A stretch of DNA of 64,000 bases. Source: Sesamum alatum. Its lineage: Eukaryota; Streptophyta; Magnoliopsida; Lamiales; Pedaliaceae. A model generated the notes under the pieces. That model was given only the letters and a program-made list of their open reading frames with translations, did no database searches and had not been told where the DNA came from. Positions 1 to 11,576 of this stretch are shown piece after piece (position 1 is the stretch's first letter; the number at the start of each line of letters is the position of its first letter). The position numbers and the translations under genes were made by a program. Location of the stretch: NCBI GenBank assembly GCA_034509735.1, contig JACGWO010000002.1, forward strand, positions 24,103,636 through 24,167,635. Reading direction: 5' to 3'.

Positions 1-1330
1 ATCCTTCAATCAAGCCTACCAACTTTTAAGGTATGATCAAATCATACCAAAAGGGAACGACTTCATTGGAGTTGATTTGTCTCTTACCAAAAGAGACAAG
101 TCAACTAACACCTAGCATACAACATGGCCGATTTTTGCTCCCTCCAAGGTGGCAATTTTCGGCCATGCCTATTTTGGGAAGAAGTCCAACTTCTTCCTAT
201 TCCAAAATAGGAATTAATACACCTCTCGGGTCAAAATTCAACGGACCGAGTTTTACCGTAATCCAATTACGACGAACCCAAAATTAAATCCAATTTAATG
301 ACCACAAAATAATTTCCGTTGATCTTTTAATCCAATTAAAAGATCCAACATCTCAACTTTCCATATTAATCGATAAATCCTATTTACCAATTAAACGAGG
401 GCCCGATACAATATCGGCCCGTCCATCCAATGGACAATCCCTTAAGTAATCCAATTACTTATTCATCCTTTGAAATTGACTCCAAGTCAATTTCTCAACC
501 TTCTCGTTGATTTTTGTGTGACCCTTTAGGTTCACCCTCAGCTAGACCTGGGGCCGTGTCCCACAGGAAATCATTCCCCGTTCGACTAACCATTGTGGCC
601 ACAGCTTTAAAAAGCATAAACGTGTGTCCGAGTGCATAGGAGATACCTCTGTCACATACTGACAGGGGACGAATCCTCTTCTTGGAACCCACCTTCCTCG
701 CCACACATTCTGACTGCACTCGACAAGGGTTATAATGATCATCTTACAGAATGATCACCTTTCGCCAGATCCAAGAAACAACCGTCCTGTGCACGTGACT
801 GCCATGGTTCCTCAAGTTTGAGGACTACTCCCGTACTATCAGAACCGGGAAATCCAATCATATCAACCAAGCCTCCAAGGCTTCAATATGATAATCCCCG
901 CGAGTCAGTCCAGTCGGCTCGAACCCAGTTGACCAACCCATCAAGATCGTGTAGGCATCCCACGCCTGTTGCCGATGAAACACGGAACTCATCCAATGAA
1001 CACGACTCTTTATGCAAGTCTCTATTGGACTCTCGATGCCTTGTCTCGAGGTCCTCGACTTGGAACGTTTCAAACCCAACTCTTAATCAGTTGGTTTCAT
1101 TACCACCATCCAATGCGTGGCCCAACTGCATGAGTTGTTAATTATGGTCTGTGGGGTTTGTTGCGATATATGTAAAACACCATTTTAGCATATGGAAATG
1201 AGCGCAACAAAGAGAAAACCAAAGGTAACAAATACTTAGTTTATTCATTACATAATATTACACTACATCAAGTTGTCAAATAGGTTACAAAACGGCAAAA
1301 TTATTGGCTTTCTGGTCACCTATTCTAACA
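1..1330 (-). repeat. R1 3' LTR, family A, cut by window edge
   Basis: On the minus strand the LTR starts at 1330 (TGTTAGAATAGGTGACC, read leftwards) and matches the other family A LTRs along its length. It holds the conserved core near 560-490 (GGTGAACCTAAAGGGTCACAC on minus, shortened here) and the start of the region before the TATA-like stretch. About 900 bases of the usual 2.2 kb lie outside the window. It joins an internal polypurine tract at 1331, so it is the 3' LTR of a minus-strand element. No gene is supported in it; the open frames seen are LTR sequence. Confidence 0.9.
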
Positions 1331-1345
1331 ATCGCCCACTTGACC
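1331..1345 (-). other. R1 polypurine tract
   Basis: Minus-strand GGTCAAGTGGGCGAT directly abuts the LTR start. Other copies read AAGTGGGAGAT. It is the expected plus-strand DNA primer for reverse transcription; this copy has one changed purine. Confidence 0.8.
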
Positions 1346-1350
1346 TAAAG

Positions 1351-2165
1351 CTAATCATCCATTGACCTCAAACGCATCTTATCCAGATGCTGAGTATGGG
1401 AAACTTGCGACACGGGCTTAGTAAGTGGATCTGCTATATTTTCTGCGAAGCTGGCCTGGTCCATCCGAACGTCACCCCTGCTAACCATCTCTCTAAGCAG
1501 ATGATGGCGTCTAAGAATATGCTTGGATCGGTGATGAGATCTCGATTCCTTTACTTGCGCTATAACCTCGTTGTTATTGGAGAAGATAACCACTGGCTCA
1601 GCGATGCTAGGCACTACACCCAACTCTTGGATGTAGCTCTTCATCGAAACCGCCTTCTCAGTAGCTTCCGAATCTGTTACGTATTCAGACTCTGTGGTGG
1701 AGTACGCCGTGGTAGCCTGCTTGGAACTCTTCCAAGCAACCACGCCACCATTTAGTCTGAACACAAAACATGATTGAGACTTGGCATCATCGTCATCCGA
1801 CTGGAAGCTAGCGTCGCTATAGCCTTCCAGTATCAATTCTCCACCACCGTAGATCAAGAACATGTCCTTAGTCCTTTTCAAGTACTTCAGGATCGTCTTG
1901 ACCGCATTCCAATATGCCTCCCCGGCACACGACTGATATGGAGTAGTCACGCTCAAAGCGAAAGCCACATCAAGTCTAGTGCACTGGACATCATACTGAA
2001 TGCTGCCTACGGCTGAAGCATAGGGGATGTCCAAGATCCCCTTAAGCTCCTCATCAGTCTTAGGAGACTGCTTCTTAGACAACTTAATTCCATGCCTCAT
2101 AGGAAGGAATCCTCGTTTTGAGTTCTCCATCTTGAATCTCTTCAAGACTTTCTCAATGTACGAGG
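1351..2165 (-). pseudogene. R1 pol 3' fragment: RT C-terminus and RNase H
   Basis: About 270 codons are open on the minus strand and match the end of copia Pol. The frame runs from the RT C-terminus (KVLKRFKMENSKRGF) through RNase H (YSDASFQSDDDDAKSQ, TESEY) to the C-terminal DPLTKP and a stop. The DNNGAI motif of other copies reads SNNNEV here, so one catalytic aspartate is lost. The frame continues rightwards into the antisense of the R2 LTR, giving a chance fusion of 290 codons; the true fragment stops at the LTR junction at 2166. Everything upstream (gag, protease, integrase, most of RT) is absent from the window. This is a dead remnant despite the long open frame. Confidence 0.88.
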
Positions 2166-4406
2166 GGTTAGAAAAGGTGACCAGAAAGCCAATAGGTTTT
2201 GCAATTTGTAACCTATTATACAACTCGATGTAAATGTAATATTATTATGTGATGAATAAAATGATCATTTGTGACTTCTGGTGTTTACTTTGTTGTGCTC
2301 ATTTCACATTTGTTAAAACGGTGTTTAACTTATATCACAACAAAGCCTACAGACCATGGATAACAACTCGTGCAGTTGGGCCACGCATTGGATGGTGGTC
2401 ATGAGACCAACTGATTAAGAGTTGGGTTTGAAACATTCCAAGTCGAGGACCTCGAGACAGGCCATCGAGAGTCCTATTGAGACTTGCGTCAAGAGTCGTG
2501 TTCATTGGATGAGTGTCGTGTTTCATCAGCGACAGGCGTGGGACGCTTACACGATCTTGATGGGTTGGTCGACTGGGGTCGAGTCGACTGGACTGACTCG
2601 CGGGGATCATCATATGGAAGCCTTGGAGGCTTGGTCGGTATGATTGGTTTTTCCCGGTTCCGATAGTACGGGAGTAATCCTCAGACTTGAGGAATCATGG
2701 CAGTCGCGTGCGCAGGACGGCTGTATCTTGGATCTGGCGAGAGGTGATCATTCGGTAAGATGATCATCATAAGCCTTGTCCAGTGCAGTCGGAATGTGTA
2801 GCGAGGACGGTGGATTCCAAGAAGAGGATCCCTCCCCTGTCAGTATGTGACCGAGGTATCTCCAATGCACTTGGAGATACGTTCATGCTTTTTGAAGCTG
2901 TGGCCATAGTGGTTGGTCGAATAGGGAATGGTTTCCTATGTCGACGCAATGAAGCATACGTGGTCTCGAGTATTAAGCATAGATGCCTAGTCAAAGATGG
3001 GAACCGACGCCCAATTTCATACCCTCAACTGAGGTCGGGAGACATTAGACGGAAGGATCGTACCCGTATGGAATCGGCGCCTAAATGTTCACTCCAATTC
3101 ACCTAGTCTCTAGTGCCATGGACCGTTGCTAGTCAGCCACCCATGGTAACGGGCCCTTGTGGGACACGGGCCCAAGTCTAGCTGAGGGTAAACCTAAAGG
3201 GTCACACACAAATCACCGAGGAGGTTGAGATATCGACTTGGAGTCCATCTCGAAGGAGAAATAAGTAATTGGATTACTTAAGGGAAAGTCCATCGGATGG
3301 ACGAGCTGATATTGTATCGGGCCTTCGTTTAATCGGTAAATTGAATTTTTGATTAAATATGGAAAGTTGAGACGTTGAGACATTGGACTTTTTAATTGGA
3401 TTAAAAGATCAAGGGGAATAATTTAAATGGACATTAAATTGGATTTAATGTTGGGTTCGTCGTAATTGGATTACGATAAAACCCGGTCCGTTAAATTTTA
3501 CCCGAGACGAAAAATTATTCCTATTTTGTAATAGGAGGAAGTTGGATTTCTTCCCTTAATTAAACATGGCCGAGATGCTCCCTTGGAGGAAGCAAAATCA
3601 GCCATGTTTCATGCTAGGTGGTATGTTGACTTATCTCTTTTGGAAAGAGACATATCAACTCCAATCAAGCTCCTCCCTTTTGGTATGATTTGATCATACC
3701 ATAAATTTTGGTAGGCTTGATTGAAGAATTGATGGTGATTGATTGGAATGAATCTGGACATCCTTGGATGAACTTAGACACATTCCAATAATCACATTAA
3801 TTATATATATATATATATATTAGAATATACAACACCAAGCAAATGTGATTCATTATTCATCTTTTTCTAGGAAAAAGAAGAAGAGAAAAATCGGATCTCC
3901 TCTCCCTCTCTAACTCTCGGTTTTCTCCTCCTCCCTTTCACTTGTGTTCTTAACTTGGTTTTATATCAAAAAGATGAACAAAGTAAGTTTAGGAGAGCAT
4001 TAATTCATAGTGTTCTTCTCTTAAACCGATTCCTTCTTAAACCCGTTCTTTTCTAGCAAGAAGAACGTGCGTTTCTTCCGATGTGGTCTTGATCACCTTT
4101 AGGGAATCCATACGTTTGGATTTTTGTGAGCATTCCGGAGAAGGAACAACACAAATAGCCGGGAGCACACGCTAAACAATCAAAGGTAACGATTTTATTA
4201 CGCTTTGATTGATTTAGATATATCTATGCCCTATTTGTTTAAATGTACATATCTAATATTTACACATCCTACATCGAACGCCTGGTTGAGCATCCAAGGG
4301 TACACCCCCAGGGATTCGTTTATTTAAATTAGATTTAAATTTACACACGCTATTTCTTGCTTTCTCGCTTCCGCTCTCGCTCCCGGGCGGATCCGCTTGT
4401 CCTTCA
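2166..4406 (+). repeat. R2 5' LTR (family A)
   Basis: 2241 bp from a degraded start (GGTTAGAAAAGG for TGTTAGAATAGG) to CTTCA just before the primer-binding site. It has the conserved LTR core (about 3105-3215), a palindrome GGTATGAT-TTG-ATCATACC at 3682-3700, and an (AT)n run at about 3805-3820 in the position of the TATA-like stretch of other A LTRs. A predicted hairpin near 4294 is damaged in this copy. Conserved blocks line up with 24646-26873 and 52591-54811. Confidence 0.9.
3682..3820 (+). promoter_or_regulatory. Candidate family A LTR promoter
   Basis: A 19-bp palindrome (GGTATGAT, spacer TTG, ATCATACC) lies about 100 bp before an AT-alternating run, followed by CT-rich sequence. The same order occurs in every family A LTR (for example 26163-26181 with TATATATA near 26285). 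The AT run is a candidate TATA region; no start site can be mapped from sequence alone. Confidence 0.4.
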
Positions 4407-4408
4407 AG

Positions 4409-4420
4409 TGGTATCAGAGC
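4409..4420 (+). other. R2 primer-binding site (initiator tRNA-Met)
   Basis: TGGTATCAGAGC starts two bases after the LTR end. This is the standard plant copia primer site, complementary to the 3' end of initiator tRNA-Met. It fixes the 5' LTR boundary and strand. Confidence 0.95.
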
Positions 4421-6055
4421 CCGGTTCGATGTAAGGGGCATAGATCTATGTGCTTGACATGATCTACTTGCTTTTATGGCTTTATTGGCATGTTAGATTA
4501 TATAAATGTATGAATAATATGATGATTCAATTATTTGAATTTGATGGACTTTTAGCATGCTTATTTTTATTAGATTGGATCTAAAAATTGCATGCTTATT
4601 TTCAGAAAAATTGTTACTGTTATTGTGCTAAAAAGAGGTTGAAAAAAAAAATTGGAATCGGACGGCAGCGGCCGCGCACAAGCGGGTGCCTGCGTGCTTG
4701 CCCTGTGCGCGCGGGTGGCCGGCAGGCACAACAGCTGGGCCGTTTTGTGCCGTTTTTCGACGTTTTTCAGAAAATTTGATTTTATGTATTTTCTGCACAA
4801 TTTTCTGTAAATATGTTAATTTTGCATTTTTGATTTTGGAATAATTGGATTATTCGTTGAATTAAATTTGCATAATTGATTTTGGATTTATACATGCATT
4901 GGATGCATTATTTAAAATGTCCATTAAATTTGAAATTTGAATTTTGCATATTATTTGTATGTTTATGCTTTTGTGATGTTGGACATCACTTGGGTATTTG
5001 GAATATCCATTGGTATTTATGCATGATTATTTGGAATAATTGTGTTATGTGAGTTGATGGAATCAACATGGGATGATCACAAGAGCCCTAGACCTTATGT
5101 ATGGATGAATGTATGATCATTTATTTTCTGTTGGGTGGGGCCTGCATGCCTCTTGTTTTTTGGGACTATCATCTCCTGTATTTTCAGCCTCATGATGTTA
5201 AGGCTTGTTTTCATTATTACCAATGTTTTACTTTCAGTTGTAATGAGAGTAGATAGGATTGGTGAGGTTTTAATTTTAACAAGCATTTGGAGTCGGAGAC
5301 CCCAAGGAGGAGCATCAAGGCGTGAAACAAGAAGTACTACAAGGCCCATTGGAATGACAATGGGTATATTATTATTGTAATAATTTAGCACCACCCTAGA
5401 CAGACCATAGACTCATTGCGGGCTCAGTGGGTTGCATAGGTTGGGCTTGTGATCATCCTAACAGGGTACTATGTTTTCTGCATGCGGCGTATTTATTTAT
5501 CGCTTTAAATATTGTATATTTATGCATGCTAAAACACAATAAAGTGATGAGGTCTCAGTCACACACAAACTCTCATTTGGTTGGACCAAATTAAATATTG
5601 GGCCCAGAACGAACTTGGATCAAAATGGTATTTTGATCTGTCCGAGCCTTCCATCCACAGCAATGTGGTGAAGAAGCTACCACTACCGAGGTGTGGTCTC
5701 ACGAGTCGTGGCACACTTGGACTAGCGGAAAGCCGCACCATTGTTGTGAACAAAAAGACTGCGCTCGCTGTCTCCCTGTCTCACGAGTCGTGGGGGGCCA
5801 CGGTTTGAGGCATGATTTGGTTGATGGGTCGGGCCCAACACTGAGTAACATGGTTCGCTTGGAGTCCTCGGAATCATGTGAATAGGTGAGGAAAAATATC
5901 TTGGGAATCTCATTGGATGAGAATGATATTGGATATCTCCCACGAGGTCTTCTTCATGTGAATCGTAAAAGCGGGGCAAGGAGATTACGCTTGTGGATCC
6001 CAAGCTCACTAGGAAATGGTTTCCCGAAACTCCGCTTGAGAGTGGCGGACTTTCG

Positions 6056-6063
6056 TATAAATA
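6056..6063 (+). promoter_or_regulatory. TATA box-like site 105 bp before gag
   Basis: TATAAATA in the context CGTATAAATAGTGGGAGG. The same string stands at a similar distance before gag in R3, R4, R6, R8 and R9. It lies in the internal leader, not in the LTR, so it may drive a short gag mRNA or be a conserved RNA element. Promoter function is inferred. Confidence 0.5.
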
Positions 6064-6160
6064 GTGGGAGGGTTAAAGACTAAAAGACCAAGTCTTCAAC
6101 TTGAACAATAATATTACCATCATCTGCTAATTTATGCTTTACATTTTCATTAATGTACAT

Positions 6161-9100
6161 ATGTCTAAGAACCCATTAACCATGATTCTCGAGACTAACA
6201 AATTCAACGGAACGAACTACTCGGACTGGCTGAGAAACCTGAGGATTGTCCTCAGTTTCGAGAACCAAGGCTACGTCTTGGACGAGCCGGCACCGAGCGA
6301 CTTACCGCAGGGGTCCACGCCTGAAGAACGTTTGATGTTCGGAAATGGCATGAGGAAAATCGGAATGTACGCATTATCATACTGGCTTCGATGTCTAACG
6401 ACATCTAGAAGCAGTATGAGAGGCTAGACAACGTCTCTGCCACAATGCTCCGCATGAACGAGGTTTATGCGGTTCCGGATAGGCATATTAGATATGCCGC
6501 CACAAAAGCATTCTTTGGCACCAAGCTTGCTGAAGGAGCGTCTGTACAAAGTCATGGGGTCAAGATGCTCTCCCTAGTGGAGAAACTCGAGGACCTTAAA
6601 GCTGGGCTTAACAATGACACGTACATTGACGTGATCCTCCAGTCGCTTCCTCCATCCTATGATCCATTTGTTGTAAACTACAACATGAACGGACTTGAGA
6701 AGTCTATTCATGAGTTGATCAACTTGCTGGTCCAATACGAGGCAACGACCCACAAGTCGGCGCCGGCGGTATTGATAGGAGAGGCTTCGACCTCCAAGGC
6801 AAATGGCAAGAGGGCCGGACGCTGGAAGAGGAAGAAGGGCAAAGGGAAGACGATCGCGGCCCCTGCTCGAGCTCCGGGCGTCCCTGTTGCTCCGGTTGGA
6901 CCGAGCAAAGGGAAAGGGAAGGCCCATGGTTTTCAGCGGTCCAAGAAAAATGATGTCTGCATGCATTGCCAAGTGAAAGGGCAATGGAAGAGGGAGTGCC
7001 CACAACTCCTTTCCAACCCAGGTATGTTTGTGGTTGAAGTAAATATGATTACTAATTCGGCTTCATGGGTATTAGATACCGGGTGTGGTGCTCACATCTG
7101 CAATGATTTGCAGGCACTGCAAAGAAGCAGAAGGCTAACAAAGGATGAGATGATCCTGAGGCTAGGCGATAGCAAGGCCATTGTTGCGGAGGCCGTAGGA
7201 TCACTAGAGTTAGCCATTAGTAATCATGTTAGGAATGTACTAAACGACTATTTCTATGTACCTAGCATGATTAAAAGCATTATTTCCATGCCGGTCCTTG
7301 ATAAGGAGGGATATGAATTTACCATCAATAAAAATGATTTTTTTATTATTAAATATAGTATTTCTCATCTGCTTGGTACATTGGTCAACGGTTTGTACAT
7401 ACTTCAACAGTCTAATTAGATTATGACTGCAGAACATAAACGAAAACGCGATGATCATAATAACGCACAGATACGGCATGCGAGGTTAGGTCATATCTCT
7501 AAAGGTAGGATAAGAAGGTTGGTGGACTCAAAAAGTCTAGAAATAGACGATTTGGACAACCTACCGACCTGCGAATCCTGTCTGAAGGGAAAGATGACCA
7601 AGAAACCCTTTGTTGGAGAAAGTACCCTAGCTAGTGGTCTGTTGGATTTGATCCATACGGATGTCTGTGGCCCACTAAATACTCAGGCTAGAGGTGGGTA
7701 CTCGTACTTCATAACCTTTACCACATCACGGTATGGTTATGTTTACCTGATGAAGTACAAGTTTAAAGCCTTTGGAAGGTTTTAAGGAATACAAACTTCA
7801 AGTAGAGAACCAAACCGGTCGAAAGATCAAAGCCCTTCGGTCGGACCGAGGTGGAGAGTATTTAAGTGGAGAGTTTACTGATTATCTAAAAGAGAATGGG
7901 ATTCTCTCTCAGTGGACCCCTCCTGGAACACCACAGCTTAATGGTGTGTCTGAAAGGAGGAAGCGGATCCGATCCATGATGAGTTTTACCGAACTCCCCC
8001 TTTCCTTCTGGGGAAACGCTCTTGAGACGGCGGCCAAAGTTTTGAACTTGGCGCCATCTAAAAAGGTATCCCAGACGCCATGTGAGATATGTCATGGCAA
8101 GCCTGCCTCCTACAAATACTTGAAAGTGTGGGGTTGGCCCCCATATGTCAAGAGATTAGTGGGAGATAAACTGGACTCCAGGTCTAGTTTATCCAGGTTC
8201 ATCGGCTATCCAAAAAAAACTGCGGGGTATTATTTCTATGATCCCTCCGAGCAAAAGGTTTTTTGTCTCGCGAAACGCAGTGTTCTTGGAAAAGGGTTTT
8301 CCATCGGATAGTCGACGTGATGAGGTACTCCTTGAGGAATCGAGTGAGGTACCCCCCATGAGGCGACAATGACATCTGAGCCAGTAGTTCCCACTGATAT
8401 TGTTCCAGTCCTCCGTAGGTCGGCCAGGGTATCCCATGCATCTGATAGGTATGGATTTCTGGGCCAGTTCGATCAGTTGGATAATGATCCAAGACATACG
8501 GAGAAGCGATGTCGGACATCGATTCGGATAAGTGGCTTGAGGCTATGAAATCCGATATGGACTCGATAGGTACAAACAAGGTTTGGACCCTAGTAGACCC
8601 ACCCAAAGGGGTAAAACCCGTAGGGTGTAAATGGGTCTACAAACGTAAGCTTGGAGCTGACGGGGAGGTTACAACCTTCAAAGCCAGGCTTGTGGTGAAA
8701 GGTTACACTCAGCGACCCGGAGTCGATTTTGAAGAAACCTACTCGCCCGTAGCAATGGCCAAGTCCATTTGGATACTGCATGCTATAACAGCATGGTATG
8801 ACTATGAAACATGGTAGATGGACGTGAAAACGGTCTTCCTCAACAGTTTCGTAGAGGAAGTGATCTATATGGATCAGACGGAAGGTTTCACAACTGTTGG
8901 AGAAGAGCAGAAGGTCTGCCGTCTCCAAAGATCCATCTATGTCCTCAAACAAGCTTTCCGAAGCTGGAACATACGTTTTGATGAAGTCATACGGGGATGT
9001 GATTTCATCAAGAATGAGTCCGATCCTTGTGTATACAAGAAGATCAGTGGGAGCTCAGTTGTGTTTCTAGTGCTTTACGTGGATGACATCTTGCTCATTG

Positions 9101-9345
9101 GGAATGATGCTAAGATGTTGCGCACCACTAAAGCTTGGTTGTCAACGCAATTCTCCATGAAGGATATGGGCGAGGCATCATACATCCTTGGCATCAAGAT
9201 CTATAGGGATAGATTTAGAAGGATATTAGGAATGGCCCAGTCCTTGTATGTTGAGAAAGTCTTAAAGAGATTCAAGATGGAGAACTCAAAACGAGGATTT
9301 CTTCCTATGAGGCATCGAATTAAGTTATCTAAGAAGCAGTCTCCT
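6161..9345 (+). pseudogene. R2 gag-pol, 5' part (broken)
   Basis: ATG at 6161 begins the copia Gag (MSKNPLTMILETNKF), shared with R3, R4 and R9. In order: Gag; a CCHC knuckle at 6958-6999 whose histidine is replaced by Gln (CMHCQVKGQWKREC); protease DTG at 7075-7083; the HHCC zinc region of integrase (about 7460-7600); the integrase core with HTDVCGP, SDRGGEY and QLNGVSERR; then RT with YVDD at 9076-9087. Frameshifts or stops fall near 6330-6430, 7419, 7770, 8260 and 8320-8510, plus a TAG at 8815. The frame is then cut at 9345 by solo LTR S1. An upstream ATG at 6134 is in frame, but other copies lack it, so 6161 is preferred. Not functional. Confidence 0.92.
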
Positions 9346-10570
9346 TGTTAGAATAGGTGACCAGAAAGTCAATGGTATTGGTTGTTCTGAGAACCATTCG
9401 TCAATCTGTGAACAAGTAATATTATGTTAATGAATGTAGTAAGGATTCATAGGCATGAGTTTGTTGTACTTACTGCTTGCATCGTTATGATGTCACAACA
9501 AATGCCCACAGACTGAAATAACATTTCGGGAAATTGGAACTACGCTTGGAGGTAGGTTCATGAAATCAGTTTCGCCGAATCAGTCTGAAATACTCCAAGT
9601 CAAAGGAATCTCGAGACAGGGCATCGAGAATCCATTTGAGACTTGCACTAAGCATCTGCTGTCGTGTTTCATCGACGGGTGACGAGGATCGTCTAAGCAG
9701 TGTTAGTGGGTCGGCCTGCTGGGGAGCGACCGACTGAGGTGACTCGCGGGAATCATCATATGGAAGCTACTCAGGCTTGGTCGGTATGACTCGTATTCCC
9801 GGTTCCGATAGTACGGGATTAGTCCTCGGATTTGAGGATCACGGCAGTCCCCTACATACTAAGGTTATATCTTGGATCTGGTGAAATTTGACCAATTATA
9901 TCACATGGTCATCATAAGCCTCGTCCAGTGCAGTCGGAGTATGTAAGAACGGTGAATTCCAAGATAGGATCTGTCCCCTGTCAAAGGATATGATAGCAAG
10001 ATCTCCTTTGCGCTCGGAGATGGTTTAGACTCACAAAGTCTATGGCCATAGCACTTGATGTAGTGGGAAAGGATTTCCTACGTCGAGTTAAACCTATCTC
10101 GAGCATTATGCATAGTTGCCTAGTCAAGAATGGGAACCGACCCCTAGACTAAAGGCCGGGAGACAGGCGACAGTAGGACCGTACCCGTACGTATCGAGCG
10201 TCGGTAGGACCGCATCTGCGTATAACTCGGAGCCTAAATGTTCACACCATAAATTTACCTAGTCTCTAGTGCCATGGACCGTTGCTAGATGGCCACCCAT
10301 GGTAACGGACTACTTTGGTTATGAAATAACAAAAAGTAGGTCCAAGTCTAGCTGAAAGGTGAACCTAAAGAGTCACACCCGCTACACCAAATGAAAGGGA
10401 ATTAATTTAGAATTAATTTCGGGAGAAGGTTTAATTTAATGGAATTAAATTATACTTCTTGGAGATGCAAGCCTCGTTAAATTATTTGGAATAATCGGGC
10501 TTGAGTTCATAAATTAGATTTATGAATTTTATAAAGCATGGGCATTCCTTTTAATTAGATTAAAAGGGTG

Positions 10571-10830
10571 AATTAATTAATTAGTGGGCTTGGTATATTA
10601 AATAGGATTTAATATAAAGTCCATGGGACTATTTAATTTAGAATTAAATAATCCCATCCTATAGAATTAATTAATGGGCTTGGTATATTAAATAGGATTT
10701 AATATAAAGTCCATGGGACTATTTAATTTAGATTAAAATAAGTCATTTCCATTAATTAATTAATGGGCTTAGTATATTAAATATGATTTAATATAAAGTC
10801 CATGGGAATATTTAATTTAGAATCAAATAG
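10571..10830 (+). repeat. About 90-bp tandem repeat in S1
   Basis: Three imperfect copies of an AT-rich unit marked by GGGCTTGGTATATTAAATA, with the marker at 10586, 10676 and 10765. The second family B LTR (R7, about 45620-45800) has two such copies, so copy number varies within the family. Confidence 0.8.
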
Positions 10831-10908
10831 GCCCATTCCATAAAGCCCATCAAAATGGATGGACAAGATTTGATCTAGAGAATGATGAGATGAAGGGCCA
10901 TGATTAAT

Positions 10909-11010
10909 TTGACTTAATCAAAGCCTAATTTGACTAGGTCAAAATCCTAGTCAAAGTGTGTCTCTTTGGAAGAGTTTGAGAAGGAATAGGAATTCCATCT
11001 TCTATAAATA
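10909..11010 (+). promoter_or_regulatory. Family B LTR promoter: W-box cluster and TATA box
   Basis: Four W-box cores (TTGACT/TTGACC in either direction) lie at 10909, 10930, 10937 and 10949. TATAAATA follows at 11003-11010. Family C has the same layout. W boxes bind WRKY factors in plants and drive stress induction of some copia LTRs; that role here is inferred. Confidence 0.55.
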
Positions 11011-11425
11011 CTCAAAAAACACACACTCACACCTAGTATTCTCTACAACTCTCATCTCTCATCTCTCTCAAGATTTTCGTCCATCCCCTTCTTTTCTCTC
11101 CAAGAATTATACTTTGTTCTTCTTGATTTTATTCAAGTTAAGAACATAAGAGACATTGATTGCGTTAATTCATAGCGTGTATCGATGTCTCTTCTCCCCA
11201 AATAATTTCTTGCTAGCACAAGGGTTGTTTGCTTTCCGGTGGAGCGAGTGAGATGATTTAGAGGGTCTCTTCTTGAGATCTTGGTGCAAAACGGGGAACA
11301 ATGCATGTAGCCGAACGAAGACAAAACTACAACCGGGTAGGTTCCTTAATTATGGTTTTTGTTTCTAATTCTATGGCCTCCATGTTGTGTTTTATTGAAC
11401 ATGAGATACACCGAACGCCCGGGAG

Positions 11426-11448
11426 AATCAAGGGCACACCCCTTGATT
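11426..11448 (+). other. Conserved hairpin near the LTR 3' end (family B)
   Basis: AATCAAGGG, loop CACAC, CCCTTGATT: a 9-bp perfect stem about 125 bp before the LTR end. Families A and C have the same loop and stem core, with the outer pairs changed on both sides together. Confidence 0.65.
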
Positions 11449-11576
11449 CGTTTATGTACGTTATGCATGATTTAAATTCCATTTAATTATGTTTTGTAAT
11501 TTTTATTACGCACTATTTCGCGCTTTCCGCTATACGCACTCATCTCCCGGGCCGATCCACACAATCTTACACTCCT

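Larger units (their letters stand above)
4407..6160 (+). other. R2 leader between primer site and gag
   Basis: A 1.75-kb non-coding leader. In order: a short GC-rich island (about 4660-4750); complementary arms 5071-5088 and 5443-5458; hairpin CCCATTG/CAATGGG (5345-5364); hairpin CATTG/CAGTG with loop CGGGCT (5414-5429); hairpin ATTTGGT-TGG-ACCAAAT (5575-5591); palindromes CACGAGTCGTG at 5700-5710 and 5782-5792; and TATAAATA at 6056-6063. The same order is kept in R3, R6 and R9. Open frames here are short and not shared between copies. Confidence 0.8.
9346..11571 (+). mobile_element. S1: solo LTR, family B, with target duplication
   Basis: 2226 bp from TGTTAGAATAGG to ATCTTACA, flanked by the perfect duplication CTCCT (9341-9345 and 11572-11576). 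R2 pol reads straight across the gap. No primer-binding site or coding region is attached, so this is a solo LTR left by recombination between two LTRs of one insertion. It carries the conserved LTR core (10261-10380), a 90-bp tandem repeat, a W-box cluster with TATA box, and the hairpin at 11426-11448. Confidence 0.95.

Noticed and set aside
1351..2223. A 290-codon minus-strand frame as an intact gene
   Set aside because: Its first ~19 codons are antisense LTR of R2. The rest is an RNase H remnant that has lost a catalytic aspartate.
4409..4420. tRNA gene suggested by a tRNA-like string
   Set aside because: It is the primer-binding site complementary to a tRNA end; no cloverleaf surrounds it.
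6574..7005. Antisense 143-codon frame opposite gag, also at 27849-28280
   Set aside because: It is the complement of conserved gag sequence; its conservation follows from gag.
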